Positions 11,842 through 22,180 of a stretch of 64,000 nucleotides of DNA are shown piece by piece. The translations under genes and the position numbers were made by a program. The notes beneath the pieces are model-generated. The model was given only the letters and a program-made list of their open reading frames with translations, was not told where the DNA came from and ran no database searches. How positions within the stretch are numbered: the first letter of the stretch is position 1; each line of letters starts with the position of its first letter. Source of the DNA: Ceratotherium simum simum (lineage: Eukaryota; Chordata; Mammalia; Perissodactyla; Rhinocerotidae); assembly GCF_000283155.1 (NCBI RefSeq), contig NW_004454193.1:10556732-10620731 (forward strand), read 5' to 3'.

Positions 11842-13089
11842 GACACCAAACCTATAACCTTCATACAGGAAAATACTGTGCCTGAAAAAAATGCCCCCTA
11901 CCCAAGGTCAAAGTAATATAATAAGTATTGTTGCAAAAATATTCAGCCATATGACTCATAAAAAACATCTAGAATCTTTTGAACTTCAGTTATTTTGGGT
12001 GGCTTTGTTTTACCCATGATGGATCGTAAATACCTATATAATAAATGGTAAACATTTATATCTGTCATGATTTTTCATTATAAATGTGTTTGATCTCTGC
12101 ACATTCTTTTTGTGGAATTTTTTTTCTACTAGACTTCTGGCAAGAATCAAAAGATTTCCTATGGCTCTCATGCACCATGGTGTACTGCGACTGTTAGTTC
12201 CACGTCCTTTAGGGAAGACTGAACTTCTTGAGAATGGGGAGTCCTTCCCTTATTCATCTGTATACACACATCCTATTTTATAGTGCTTATTATAATGTAC
12301 ACGGTATAAGCAGTGAAATACTCTTTGAATGCTTGGGTGGATGTAGGACAGGAGAATGCGGTAGCAAGAAGATCCCTGAGTGAGAAACAAACAGATCTTG
12401 CTTGATCTTGTTCTTGCCACCAGTTTTAGATCTTGCCTCTCAGTAACTCATCTGAATTAACGTGGTACAACTGGATCATTTTCAAGATTTTTTTCGAATT
12501 CTAAAGTTCTGTGAGTAAAACAGTGTTGGACACATCTTTTTCACATTCCAAGGTGGTTTCTAAATGCCATCTATGGGGATGTGATTTTGATTTTACTGGG
12601 AAGCAAGAGCATCCAGATCACATCATCCATGAGAAGCAAAGCTAAATTGGCTAGTGGGGGAGGAAGAGCGCTTGTCCAGTGGAGGAAACCAGTGGACCAG
12701 AATGAAAATGAGGAAAGAAGAAAAGGTCGAGTTCAATATTTGCACATTTTTTGCTGCAGCAATGAGTGTAATGGCTAATGGCATCCTAATTTCTCATGTT
12801 GTTTGCTGGAGAAGTTGTTTGAAGGCAAGGATGATATCGTACATCCTTCCCACTCCAGGGGCTTGGCTGATTCCCATCTAGTTCTGAGTGCTGGCACATA
12901 TGGAAACTGGGTTAACAAAAGTTGCACCTGATAATGTTGGTTGAGACAAGTGGAAAAAAAGCAGATCTCAGCACAGGGGTATAATGGATTGTTGTTGAGA
13001 GGGAGCCTGTCTTAATGGGTCAAAGGCTTGATTATCTTGGATACTCTATTTCCCAAATTGGATACTTCTTCCCACTCCCATATTCAAAT
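11842..13089. other. Mostly single-copy DNA with faint L2-like patches
   Basis: GACTGAACTTCTTGAGAATG (about 12220-12239) and AAGGCAAGGATGATATCG (about 12822-12839) recall the L2 3' region but are too short for a firm call. Short open frames here (12086-12283, 12581-12778, 12654-12881) overlap one another or lack any family resemblance. Confidence 0.35.
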
Positions 13090-13145
13090 CCACACACTTG
13101 TGGCTTTCAGACATACACACGTATAAACACACACACACACACACT
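13090..13145. repeat. (CA)n microsatellite
   Basis: An imperfect CA tract ends in an uninterrupted run of about ten CA units near 13127-13145. Confidence 0.85.
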
Positions 13146-14190
13146 GTAGAGTAAAACAAGCAGGAAATGAATGGTCATCCTTTTTTGAGGGCTGAGGGAA
13201 AAATGAGGTCAAATTCTGAATGACACATGTGACATACGCAGTGGCTCCAAGGACTAGATCTATGGATTTATACCTGTCCAATTGCTCTGCACTTCCAAAC
13301 ACATCATCTCCTATACACTCTTCATATATTGGCAATTACAGCTTGAACCAGAAACACTGTTTTCTGACATTTTTTTTTCTAGAATTTTGTGAGCTAGTCT
13401 GACTAGCAGTGTTTAATAATGGCTCCTGTTGCCTGTCCTTTTCATTATCTGGAGCAAAATGCTGAGTTCACACTTGATTTTTGCAAGCAGATTTGTCCTT
13501 TTGTTCATACCTTAGTTACCAGGAAAAGCCATTTGAACAAATGTCTTCTTTTTTCAGATGACTATTCTCTCCATTTTCCTGCAGATTCTTTATTTTACTT
13601 TTATTATTGTTTTCATTTTTCCCCAATGCAGTGTTCACAAGAGGTGCCTACTGGCTTTAATTGTAAGGCAAGTAAGATGTGTCCTTCTCTTGGCGTGAAC
13701 AGCAATTAGACCTGTCACCTGTCATAACCCTGTTCTGTATTCTCAGGACAGAGAAAGCCATCAGACCAGGCCTCCAGGCACCTTCCCAGGTGTACAAGAA
13801 ATCAAGGGCTCACAGGGGCCCTGATCATTATGAAGATATCCCCCTGCAGGTTTTGAGCTGGAAGGGCTGGTTATTTCTGTGCTGGTATCCTCAGACTTTC
13901 TGGCCACAGGGTCAGAATTAACAATGCCAAGAATTGCCACTCTGAGTGTGTCCCAAGTGGCTTGTTTCCCTCACCGTAAATTGCCCATCATTCTCTTTTG
14001 TGTGCAGAGACTTTTGGAAATATTGAGATTCAGTGTTTGCACTGGGGCTTGAACTGGAAAAGAAGGAATAATGACAAACTGAAAAATGTCCTCATGGTTA
14101 TCTTAACTAAATATCCTCTGATTTCTTCCAATGGAGTCTGAACTTTAGTCTTTCAATTCTCAATTAGAAACTTGGCTCTAATTATAAAAA
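13146..14190. other. Single-copy-looking DNA
   Basis: About 1 kb without a recognisable repeat. Several short open frames (13084-13335 minus, 13419-13709 plus, 13679-13921 plus) overlap each other and show no domain. I cannot support any as a gene. Confidence 0.4.
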
Positions 14191-14194
14191 TTTA

Positions 14195-14510
14195 GGTTTA
14201 CAAACTGGGACTGGCTTCCAAGTACCAGCCTCCTTACTGCCTCTGTGCTTTCGCTGATGTTGTTTGCTTGGCGTTTTCTCATCTTACCCATCTTTGAAGG
14301 CCCAGCCGCTGTATGAAGCCTTCTCCAGTCCTCTCAGTCAAGGCAAGATATCCAGTTCCTTGTGCTACCAAGTTACCCTGTGTTTCTTATTCCTGCTCTC
14401 AGCCTTGTCCCATTCTAGGGTGTATCATTCGAGTTGGTTGTGTATGCTTCTGACCTTGCTAGGGCTTAAGCTCCTCAAGACCGAGGACTGAGACTTATTT
14501 ATCTAAAAGT
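14195..14510 (+). mobile_element. L2 LINE 3' fragment
   Basis: Resembles sense L2: CATCTTTGAAGGCCCAGCCG, then ATGAAGCCTTCTCCAGTCC, and AAGCTCCTCAAGACCGAGGA followed by GACTTATTTATC, in the order of the consensus end region. Confidence 0.7.
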
Positions 14511-15076
14511 GGACAGATATAATTTTATGTTTTTTCCCCACCTTGATTCCTGCCCATCCTTATTCCTGATGGAGAAGTAGATTATAGAACAGTGTATTTA
14601 AGATTTCTACATAGAATGATTTTTATTAGCAGAGGTATAGGTTTGAATGTGCTCCTCACTAAAGATCAACTCTTGCCATCCTAGAATAGAGTCAGAATGA
14701 ATCGTAACAACCTCAATGACAAATAATAGCCTCAAAGTTAAGTTAGGGTCTTTGAGGGAGTGAAATGGAGTAGAAACTGAAAAGAGAAAAGGGAACAAGT
14801 GTCATTTAAATCTTATCCGTGGCTAACGCAGAAAGGACTGATTGTGAAATCAATAAATAATATCAGCACCCTCCTTTGGAATCTTTTTCCATGCCTCTGA
14901 GTGACATCATGTCCTAACTGGTTATGGGTTATATCTGGAAACCTTTTGAAAACAGTGTGAGACAAAAGAGCAGAGTTTTATAGATAGATACAGAGAGAGA
15001 GACAGAGAGATAGATGCTACTTGCCCAATACAAATATTTGATGAATTCAATGGCTTGCAATTCCTAAAAGAACATT
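14511..15076. other. Single-copy-looking DNA with a short GA-rich patch
   Basis: A low-complexity GATA/GAGA run lies near 14980-15015. Nothing else recognised. Confidence 0.4.
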
Positions 15077-15090
15077 ACAAACATCATTTC

Positions 15091-15122
<32 letters not shown>

Positions 15123-15333
15123 TATTTATTCAGTTTTTTTCCCCCCAAAGCCCCAGTAGATAGTTGTACGTCACAGGTTCACATCCTTCTAGTTGCTGTA
15201 CGCGGGACTCGGCCTCACGTTGGACGGAGAAGTGGTGCCTCGGGGCGCTCCCGGGATCCGAACCCGGGCCGCCAGCATCAGAGCGCGCACACCTAACCGC
15301 TAAGCCACGGAGCCGGCCCACAAACATCATTTC
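15077..15333 (-). mobile_element. ERE1-like SINE, well preserved, with target-site duplication
   Basis: The insertion is flanked by an exact 14-bp duplication ACAAACATCATTTC (15077-15090 and 15320-15333). A T-run (the tail) starts at 15091 and the tRNA-like head ends at the GCCGGCCC block near 15319. Read on the minus strand, the head keeps a pol III A box (TGGCTTAGCGG) and a B box (GGTTCGGATCC). Exact flanks and high consensus match suggest a recent insertion. Confidence 0.95.
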
Positions 15334-15699
15334 ATCCTGAGCTCATCCTCAGTCAAGCGAGCATTACAAAGAGTGGCTTAGTGTAATCCTCTGCTCCACA
15401 TCAGCAGAGTCATTAGCTCAGACATGTGGAAAAGGGTAAATACATGAGCTGCTAGATTGGAAGAGAAGCTTGCCTCTGTTGTTCCCGCTCTGTGGACCCT
15501 GGCATGCTTACTCTGCTCAGAGCCCAGCCCCGTGATTCAGGGGACGGCTTATCACAGAGCAGCTAGGACATGATCACACTACCTAGGACAAGGGAAGACA
15601 GAGGCACTGGATTTGGATGGGCATAACATGACAAATATAAATTTATTAATTTGTTTGGAATAAAAATCACAGAGGGCAAGGGAGTACAGGATATCTACG
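15334..15699. other. Single-copy-looking DNA
   Basis: No repeat or coding signal recognised. Confidence 0.4.
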
Positions 15700-16170
15700 G
15701 TCATCCACTACCACAGGAGTGCATTTGCATTACCACAAACATTTTAGATAATAGTTTGGTAACATTTGTTAAAATTACAAATGTCTAACTCTTCAGCTAG
15801 CAGTTTACCTTTTTTAAAGAACATCCTACAGAATCAATATCACCAATGCAATTGTGTGCACATGCATCTACAGTATCGTTTATAGTACCCCCACTTCCAA
15901 AGAGAACACTTTGAAATGTCTTCATTAAGGAGAATAATGGAAAAAATATCATGTAGCTATTAAAAAGAATGAGGTAGCTATTTATATAACCATCCGGATG
16001 CATGTTATATTGAGTGAAAAATGTGTCCAGCAAAGATACACACACTCTTGTGGATACCAGCACATATATAGGAATTTTTTTATTATCAAAAACTGCAATA
16101 ATAATATACATATTCATATATGTTTTTAGAAGCATGCAGGAAAGTGTGGAAGGAAATTTCTAAAACCAGG
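15700..16170 (+). mobile_element. Old L1 3' fragment, sense
   Basis: Resembles the ORF2 end and 3'UTR of an old L1: TTCATTAAGGAGAATAATGG, then GTAGCTATTAAAAAGAATGA (a very common L1 3' landmark) and the ATATTGAGTGAAAAATG block. It decays into AT-rich sequence after about 16120. Confidence 0.7.
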
Positions 16171-16214
16171 TTACTTGCATGTGCTATGACATTTATAAAC
16201 AGGTAGTTCATTTC

Positions 16215-16330
16215 AGTCCTAGAGAAAATAAACTGAATCTCAAAGTGGTTAAGTACATTTTCCATGATAATAAAACTAGAAAGAAGTGGGGCTAAAATAT
16301 AGGTCTCCCTGAACTATGCTTCCTCCTACA
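16215..16330 (-). mobile_element. MIR SINE fragment
   Basis: Matches the reverse complement of MIR: AAACTGAATCTCAAAGTGGT (consensus GAAACTGAGGCTCAGAGAGG) and TTAAGTACATTTTCCATGAT, then GGTCTCCCTGAACTATGC. Confidence 0.65.
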
Positions 16331-16348
16331 AGTTATGCTTTTATTGCT

Positions 16349-16364
16349 GTGAGTGTGTGTGTGT
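16349..16364. repeat. Short (TG)n tract
   Basis: A run of about seven TG units. Confidence 0.7.
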
Positions 16365-16434
16365 GCCCGCATGTATACTTGTTCTATAAATATTTGCAAA
16401 ATGGTAAAATGCGTCATTTTATAGTTTGTAGAAA

Positions 16435-16645
16435 AAAGGTTGTCTTTAGAGTCAGAAAACTTGGGCTTAAGTCCTGCCGTACTCTGCAATATCTCTTTGG
16501 TTTGAGCTATTCACTTAAAATCTCTGAGCCATTGTTTCCACAATTCTGAAAAGAGAATAATAATACCAGCCCACATTTCCTTACAGGATTGTTGTGAGGT
16601 TTGAATAAGGTAACACAGATCATATAAATGCAGACTGATTACAAC
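16435..16645 (+). mobile_element. MIR SINE
   Basis: Sense MIR in order: AGTCAGAAAACTTGGGCTTA, AAATCTCTGAGCCATTGTTT, AGAGAATAATAATACCAGCC and GGATTGTTGTGAGGTTTGAA. Confidence 0.8.
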
Positions 16646-16649
16646 CTCC

Positions 16650-16735
16650 ATGGAATCAGTGGCTACATATGTTTCCTTTACCATTGTATACCCAGCACAT
16701 AGCAGTGCCTGGAACATCATCACTGCTTCATAATC
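16650..16735 (+). mobile_element. L2-like 3' end fragment
   Basis: CCCAGCACATAGCAGTGCCT is the standard L2/MIR tail phrase in sense, next to the preceding MIR. Confidence 0.5.
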
Positions 16736-16737
16736 CT

Positions 16738-17284
16738 TTCTTTTTAATATAAATTTATTGATGTATAATTCCTTATAATAAAATTCACAAATTTTAAGTG
16801 CAAAGTAGATTCTTCTTGCCAAATGTATAGATTTTATAACTACCACCTGAATAATATAGAAACCATTACTATAACCACAGAAAGCTTCATTATACCTGCT
16901 GCCCTGGTAACTACTGATCAGATTTCTATCAGTAAAAATAGTTTTCCCAATTCTAGAGTTTTACGTGTTATCTTTTGAAGAAGAAAAGACTTTAATTTTA
17001 ACAAGTCTAATTTGCATATTATTTACTTCTTTGTCCTTTAAAAATATTATCTGTGCCAATTTGTCCTAAGAAATCTTTGCTTACCACAAGTTAATAAAGA
17101 TATTCTATGTTTTCTTCTACAAGTTTTGTAATTTTAGCTTTTACATTTAGGTCTATGATCAATTTCAAGTTAAAAGTTTTTGCATGTGTGACATAAGAGT
17201 TATGTTTGTGTGTGTGTGTGTTTATAAATAGTTATTTCAGTACAACTTTTTGAAAAGTCTATCTTTTACCCATTCGATTATCTT
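16738..17284 (-). mobile_element. Old L1, antisense, segment 1 (3'UTR and ORF2 end)
   Basis: Begins with the antisense L1 3' end (AAATTTATTGATGTATAATT) and proceeds into the ORF2 C-terminal region up to TTTGTCAAAAATCAGTTGAT. The same reading resumes at 18070 (GTGGGTTTATTCC), which shows that the sense L1 between them is a later insertion. A (TG)n tract lies at about 17207-17221. Confidence 0.8.
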
Positions 17285-18069
17285 TGTCAAAAATCAGTTG
17301 ATGAGACATCAGGGAAATGCAAATCGAAACCATAATGAGATGCCACTTCATATCAGCTATGATGGCTGTAATAAAAAAGACAGATAATAATAAGTTTTGG
17401 TGAGGATATGGAGAAATTGGAACCTTCACACATGGCTGATAAGAATGTAAACGGATGCAGCTGCTGTGAAAAACAGTCTGACAGTTCCTCAACAAGTAAC
17501 ACATCGAGTTACCATATGACTAAGCAATTCCATTCCTAGGTATAGACCCAAGAGAAATGAAAACATATGTCCACACAAAAACTTATACATGAATGTTCAT
17601 AATATTCATTATTCATAATGGGCAAAAAGTAGAAGCAATCCAAATGTTCATTACCTGATAAAGGGATAAAAAAATATAGTATATCCTTACAATGGAATAT
17701 TATTTGGCCACAAAAAAGGAATGAATTACTGGTACATGCTACAGCATAGATAAATTTTGAAAACATTATAGTACATTGAAGAACCCAGTCACCACATGTT
17801 GTATAATACCATTGAAAAGTCCAGAATAGGCAACTCTATAGAGACAATAGATTAGTGATTTTCTAGGGTTGGGGGGAGGGATATGGCGTCAAAGGGAGAA
17901 TGATTGCTAATGATATGGGGTTTCTTTGGGGAGTTATGAAAAAGTTCTAAAATTAATTGTGTTGATGACTGTACAACTTGGTGAATCTACACTCTCTTAA
18001 TTTTATAATTTAAGTAGATGAATTGTACGACTTGAATTCTTTATACTATCTCAATAAAGAGTTTGTTAA
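17285..18069 (+). mobile_element. L1 3' fragment, sense, inserted into the antisense L1
   Basis: Carries the ORF2 C-terminus remnant and 3'UTR in sense: GGAAATGCAAATCGAAACCA, TGAGATGCCACTTCATATCA, ATTCCATTCCTAGGTATAGA, ACAATGGAATATTATTTGGC, and the tail CTCAATAAAGAGTTTG followed by an A-rich end. It is 5'-truncated. Host L1 sequence continues on both sides. Confidence 0.85.
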
Positions 18070-19040
18070 AAAATAACTGATTAGATATATGTGTGGGTTT
18101 ATTCCATTCCATTATCTATATATCTATTCTTACGCTAATCCCACATTGTATTTTAGTTTTGTAATGACTCGAAATTAAGGAGTTTAAGCCTTCCAAACTT
18201 GTTCTTTTTTTTTTTTTCCAACATATTTTTGACTACTCCAGGTCCTTTGTGTATTCTATATACAAACTTTATACTTACTCTGGCAATTTCTACAAAAATG
18301 CTTGCTGGGGTTTTCAATGGGATTTCATTGAATCTATAGATCAATGTAGGATAAACGGACATCTTAATAGTATTGAATCTTTGAATCCCTACATGTGGGA
18401 TATTTCTTAATTTATTTCAGCTTTTTAAAATTTCTCTCAGCAATGCGTTTTCACGTACTTTTCTGTTTTAGGTCTTAATATAGAAGTTTTAAAAGTTTTT
18501 GGTAAATTAATTCCTTTTTTTAATTTAAATATTTAAAATCTTTTTATTTTCCAATTATTTATTGCTAGTATACAGAAACATAAATAGTATAGGCATATTG
18601 ATTTTGTATCTGCAGTCTTTGTAGATTCATTTATTAAGTCTATCAGATTTTTTTGTATATACCTTATGATGTGTTATGTAGACAATTATGTTTCATTTTG
18701 CATTTTTCAATCTTTATATACTTCATTCCTTTTTCTTACATTATTGAACTGGTTAGTACGATATTAAATAGAAGTTTTAAGAGTGGATATTCTTGTCTTG
18801 TTTCCAATTTTAGAGGGTCAACATTTGATCTCTAACTATTACATATGGTTTTTTTGTGGTTTTTTAATAGATGCTCTTTAGTAAGTTGATGAAATATAAT
18901 TGTATTTCCAGTTTCCTGAAAGGTTTTATTTACCTATTTTTAAAGGAATTGGTATTGAATTTCATCAAATGCTCTCTTTATTTACTAATATAATCATGTA
19001 ACTTTTCTCTTTTATTCTACTAGTGTGGTGACTTAAAGTA
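18070..19040 (-). mobile_element. Old L1, antisense, segment 2 (ORF2 RT region)
   Basis: Continues the ORF2 antisense reading of 16738-17284: CTGGCAATTTCTACAAAAAT, GGGATTTCATTGAATCTATA, GAGTGGATATTCTTGTCTTG. All frames are interrupted. A T-run at about 18206-18218 is internal. Confidence 0.8.
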
Positions 19041-19206
19041 ATTTTTTTTTTTTTTTATGAGGCAGATCAGCCCTGAGCAAACATCCATGCTAATCCTCCT
19101 CTTTTTGCTGAGGAAGATCAGCTCTGAGCTAACATCTGTTGCCAATCCTCCTCCTTTTTTCATCTCCCCAAAGCCCCAGTAGATAGTTGTATGTCATAGT
19201 TGCACA
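19041..19206 (-). mobile_element. ERE SINE, 5'-truncated
   Basis: Starts with a T-run, then two GAGCTAACATCTGTTGCCAA-type blocks and CCCCAGTAGATAGTTGTATG, and stops before the tRNA-like head. It splits the old L1: host sequence AGTAATT is present on both sides as a possible short duplication. Lacking its head, it has no pol III promoter. Confidence 0.85.
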
Positions 19207-19978
19207 GTAATTGGTTTTCGAATACTGAAACAAACTTGCATTTGTAGGATCAACCCTACTTGGTAATGACATATGATCCTTTTTATACATCTTGGATTTG
19301 TATTCCTAACATTCTGTTAAAGACATTTGCATCTATTTTTATGAGAGATATTGGTTTACAATTTTCTTTTCTTGGATTTTTTTTTTGGGGGTAAGACTTT
19401 TAGTAGCAGAATTGTATTGGCCTTGCTCAATAAGTGTGGAAGTGTTCTCTCCTCTATTTTCTGAATATATTTGTGTAATGTTGGTCATATTTCTTCCTTG
19501 AATGTTTGATAGAACTCAACATGATGCCAATTAGCAATTTTTTTCTAAATTAGTTTTCTCTATTGCTTGTCTTTTTTCCATTTCATTGATTTCTGCTCTT
19601 ATCTTGGTCATTTCTTTTCTTTGTGTTTTGTTGATTCTTTAAGTTTCTTAAGCTTCAAGCTTCTTAAATTGGAGAACAGCATACTTGATTTCAAACCTTT
19701 CCTCCTTGCTTATATAGCCATTTAGTGTTATAAAATTCCCTCTTACAACTGCCTTAGCTGAATTGCACAAATATTCATGTTGTTTTTTCATTGTCATTCA
19801 TTTCAAAATATGTTCTAATTTCTTTAGTAATCTCTTCTTGGCTTCTGGGTTATTTCAAAACATGTTATTTAATTGCCAAATATTTGGGAATTATCTGGAT
19901 ATCTTACTATTACCGATTTCAAATTCAATTCTCTTGTGGTCATAGAATATATTTTGTAAGATTTTAATCACTTGAATT
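19207..19978 (-). mobile_element. Old L1, antisense, segment 3 (ORF2 RT to endonuclease)
   Basis: Continues the same L1: TTTTATGAGAGATATTGGTT, TTGATTTCTGCTCTTATCTT, CCCTCTTACAACTGCCTTAG, GGTCATAGAATATATTTTGT. No open ORF remains. Confidence 0.8.
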
Positions 19979-20215
19979 TTTTTTTAATTTTAATAATGTA
20001 TTTTATTAAGCCCAGAATATAAAAAATAATATCTCAACACATAATCAATATGAAAATTATTAGTGAAATATTTTACATTGTTTTTTAATACTAAATCTTC
20101 AAAATCTGGTATGTATTTTACAGTTACAGTATGTCTCAATTCAGACTAGCACATTGCAAGTGTTAGCAGCCACGTGTGATGAGTGTCTACTGTCATGGAC
20201 GGCACGGCTCTTTAC
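19979..20215 (+). mobile_element. MER33-like hAT-Charlie DNA transposon, 3' part
   Basis: Carries the interior and distal end of the family seen at 7381-7553: CACATAATCAATATGAAAAT, TTTTACAGTTACAGTATG, AATTCAGACTAGCACATTGC and a decayed end at CATGGACGGCACGG. The proximal part is missing. It lies inside the old L1, so it inserted after that L1 or arrived with a rearrangement. Confidence 0.7.
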
Positions 20216-20402
20216 TGTGCATCTCTACTTGACTATGCTGCCAGTAGCAAAGCCCCAGATGTAGTTCTTAAATTTATTTTTTTAATATGAGGGGATGCTT
20301 GATTTTTTTATCCAGCCAGAAACTTGAAAATATGTAAATTGGACAAACAAGACTATTGAGTTACTTCATTAGATTCTTAAAAAATTTTTTTAAAGATCTA
20401 TC
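20216..20402. other. Unassigned sequence within the L1 nest
   Basis: Between the MER33-like element and the next L1 fragment. It may be diverged L1, but I cannot align it. Confidence 0.3.
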
Positions 20403-20665
20403 TTTTTTTTTATTGAGGTTATACTGGTTTATAACATTACATAAAGTTCAAGTGTACATCATTATGTACATCATTATGTTTCGATTTCTTTGTAGATTAT
20501 GTCATATTCAGCACCCAAAGACTAATTACCATCCATCACCGTACACAAGTGCCCTGTCACCTCTTTCTCCCTCTTCCCTCCCCTCTTCCCCTCTGGTAAC
20601 CACCAATCTAATCTGTGTATCCATGTGTTTGTTTGTTATTGTTGTTGTTGTTGTTATTTTTATCC
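20403..20665 (-). mobile_element. Perissodactyl L1 3'UTR fragment, antisense
   Basis: Antisense L1 tail: TTATACTGGTTTATAACATT, CTAATTACCATCCATCACCG, CCCCTCTGGTAACCACCAAT, then a GTT-type microsatellite at about 20635-20660. It is related to, but older than, the copy at 20791-21829. Only the 3'UTR is present, so it is severely 5'-truncated. Confidence 0.8.
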
Positions 20666-20790
20666 TCTACTTATTCATTTGAAATTTATTGAAACTTCTG
20701 GCCCTTGATGTGGTCTAATTTTTTGAATATTTCATGTTACTTGATCTGTTAGATCAGGGTGGTTCATAATGTGATTTAGATATTATATAT
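20666..20790 (-). mobile_element. Old L1, antisense, segment 4
   Basis: GATGTGGTCTAATTTTTTGA and the ATGTTACTTGATCTG block resume the ORF2 endonuclease-proximal reading of the host L1, up to the insertion target of the young L1 (TTTAGATATTATATAT at 20775-20790). Confidence 0.6.
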
Positions 20791-21829
20791 ATATATATTT
20801 TTTTTTTGTTTTTTATTTTTTTAAATTTTTTGTTTATTGCCGTAACATTGGTTTATAACATTGTATAAATTTCATGTGTAAATCATTATAATTCTATATC
20901 TGCATAGATTATATCATGTTCACCACCCAAATACTAATTACAACCCATCACCACACACATGTGCCGAATTATCCCTTTCGCCCTCCTCCCTCCCTCCTCC
21001 CCTCTGGTAACCACCAATCCAATCTTTGTCTCTATGTGTTTGTTTGCTGTTGTTATTATCTACTACTTAAAGAAGGAAATCATACCGTATTTGACCTTCT
21101 CCTTCTGACTTATTTCACTTTGCATAATACCCACAATGTCCATCCATGTTGTCACAAATGGCTGGATTTCATTGTTTCTTATGACTGAGTAGTATTCCAT
21201 TGTGTATATATACCACATCTTCTTTATCCATTCATCCCTTGATGGACACTTAGGTTGCTTCCAAGTCTTGGTTATTGTGAATAACGCTGCAATGAACACA
21301 GGGGTGCATGTATCTTTACGCATTGGTGTTTTCAAGTTCTTTGAATAAATACCCAGCAGTGGAATACCTGGATCATATGGTAGTTCTATTCTTAATTTTT
21401 TGAGGAATCTCCATACTGTTTTCCATAGTGGCTGCACCAGTTTGCAGTCCCACCAGCAGTGTATGAGAGTTGCCTTCTCTCCACATCCTCTCCAACACTT
21501 ATTGTTTCCTGTCTTGTTAATTATAGCCATTCTGATGGGCGTGAGGTGATATCTCATTGTAATTTGGATTTGCATTAATGATGTTGAACATCTTTTCATG
21601 TGCCTGTTGGCCATCTGTATATCTTCTTTGGAGAAATGTCTGTTCAGGTCTTTTGCCCATTTATTAATTGGGTTGTTAGTTTTTTTTGTGTGTTGAGATG
21701 CATCAGTTCTTTATATATTTTGGAGATTAACCCCTTATCAGATGTATGGTTTGCAAATATCTTCTCCCAACTGTGAGGTTGTCTTTTCGTTTTGTTGATG
21801 GTTTCCTTTGCTGTGCAGAAGCTTTTTAG
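20791..21829 (-). mobile_element. Young 5'-truncated LINE-1, antisense, with target-site duplication
   Basis: Flanked by TTTAGATATT[A/G]TATAT at 20775-20790 and 21830-21845, a 16-bp duplication with one mismatch. It contains a T-run (tail in reverse), a complete-looking 3'UTR matching the reverse complement of 1-225, and the last part of ORF2. Its reading frame is far better preserved than any other L1 here, so this is the most recent sizeable LINE insertion visible. Confidence 0.92.
21063..21614 (-). pseudogene. LINE-1 ORF2 C-terminal fragment (183 codons open)
   Basis: An open frame of 183 codons encodes the C-terminal end of the L1 ORF2 protein (endonuclease/reverse transcriptase). It begins with the typical [13 protein letters not shown] stretch, includes the cysteine-rich CWRGCGEK...HCWWDC motif and the [15 protein letters not shown] block, and stops at the natural end. 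Just upstream (about 21615-21829) the frame continues as recognisable ORF2 but is shifted by one base at an A8 tract (T-run near 21679-21687). Reverse transcriptase and endonuclease domains are absent, so the fragment is non-functional; the Met is not a real start. Confidence 0.9.
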
Positions 21830-21845
21830 TTTAGATATTGTATAT

Positions 21846-22180
21846 TTTTACTGACTTTTTTTTTCCTACTTGTTTTTCCGTTACTGAGAGAGGGATGCTA
21901 AAATCTCTGACTATGATTGTGAATTTTTCTATATCTCACTTTAGTTCTGTCAGTTTTTGCTTTATAAATTGGAAGCTTAGTTTTTATGAGCATACATATT
22001 TTGGATTGTTATGTCTTCCCGGTAAATTCTTCCTTTTATCATTATACAACGTCCTTCTTTATCTCTTATAAGACTTTTTCTCTTGAAGTCTCTTTTCGTT
22101 TTGCATTAAAACAGTCATGCCTGTCTTCTTATGCTTATTCTTTGCCTGGTATATCTTTTTTTGTCCGTTTACTTTCTTTA
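21846..22180 (-). mobile_element. Old L1, antisense, segment 5 (endonuclease region)
   Basis: Resumes the host L1 after the young insertion: AGAGGGATGCTAAAATCTCT, CTTCCTTTTATCATTATACA and TTCTTATGCTTATTCTTTGC correspond to antisense ORF2 endonuclease coding sequence, heavily mutated. Confidence 0.75.

Noticed and set aside
15230..15319. tRNA gene
   Set aside because: The A and B boxes are those of the tRNA-derived ERE SINE head. The sequence lacks a foldable acceptor stem and sits inside a SINE with a tail and target duplication.
15797..16135. 112-codon minus-strand frame
   Set aside because: It is the wrong strand of a sense L1 3' fragment and has no homology I can name.
16511..16846. 111-codon minus-strand frame
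   Set aside because: It spans MIR, an L2 tail and the edge of an L1, so it cannot be one gene.
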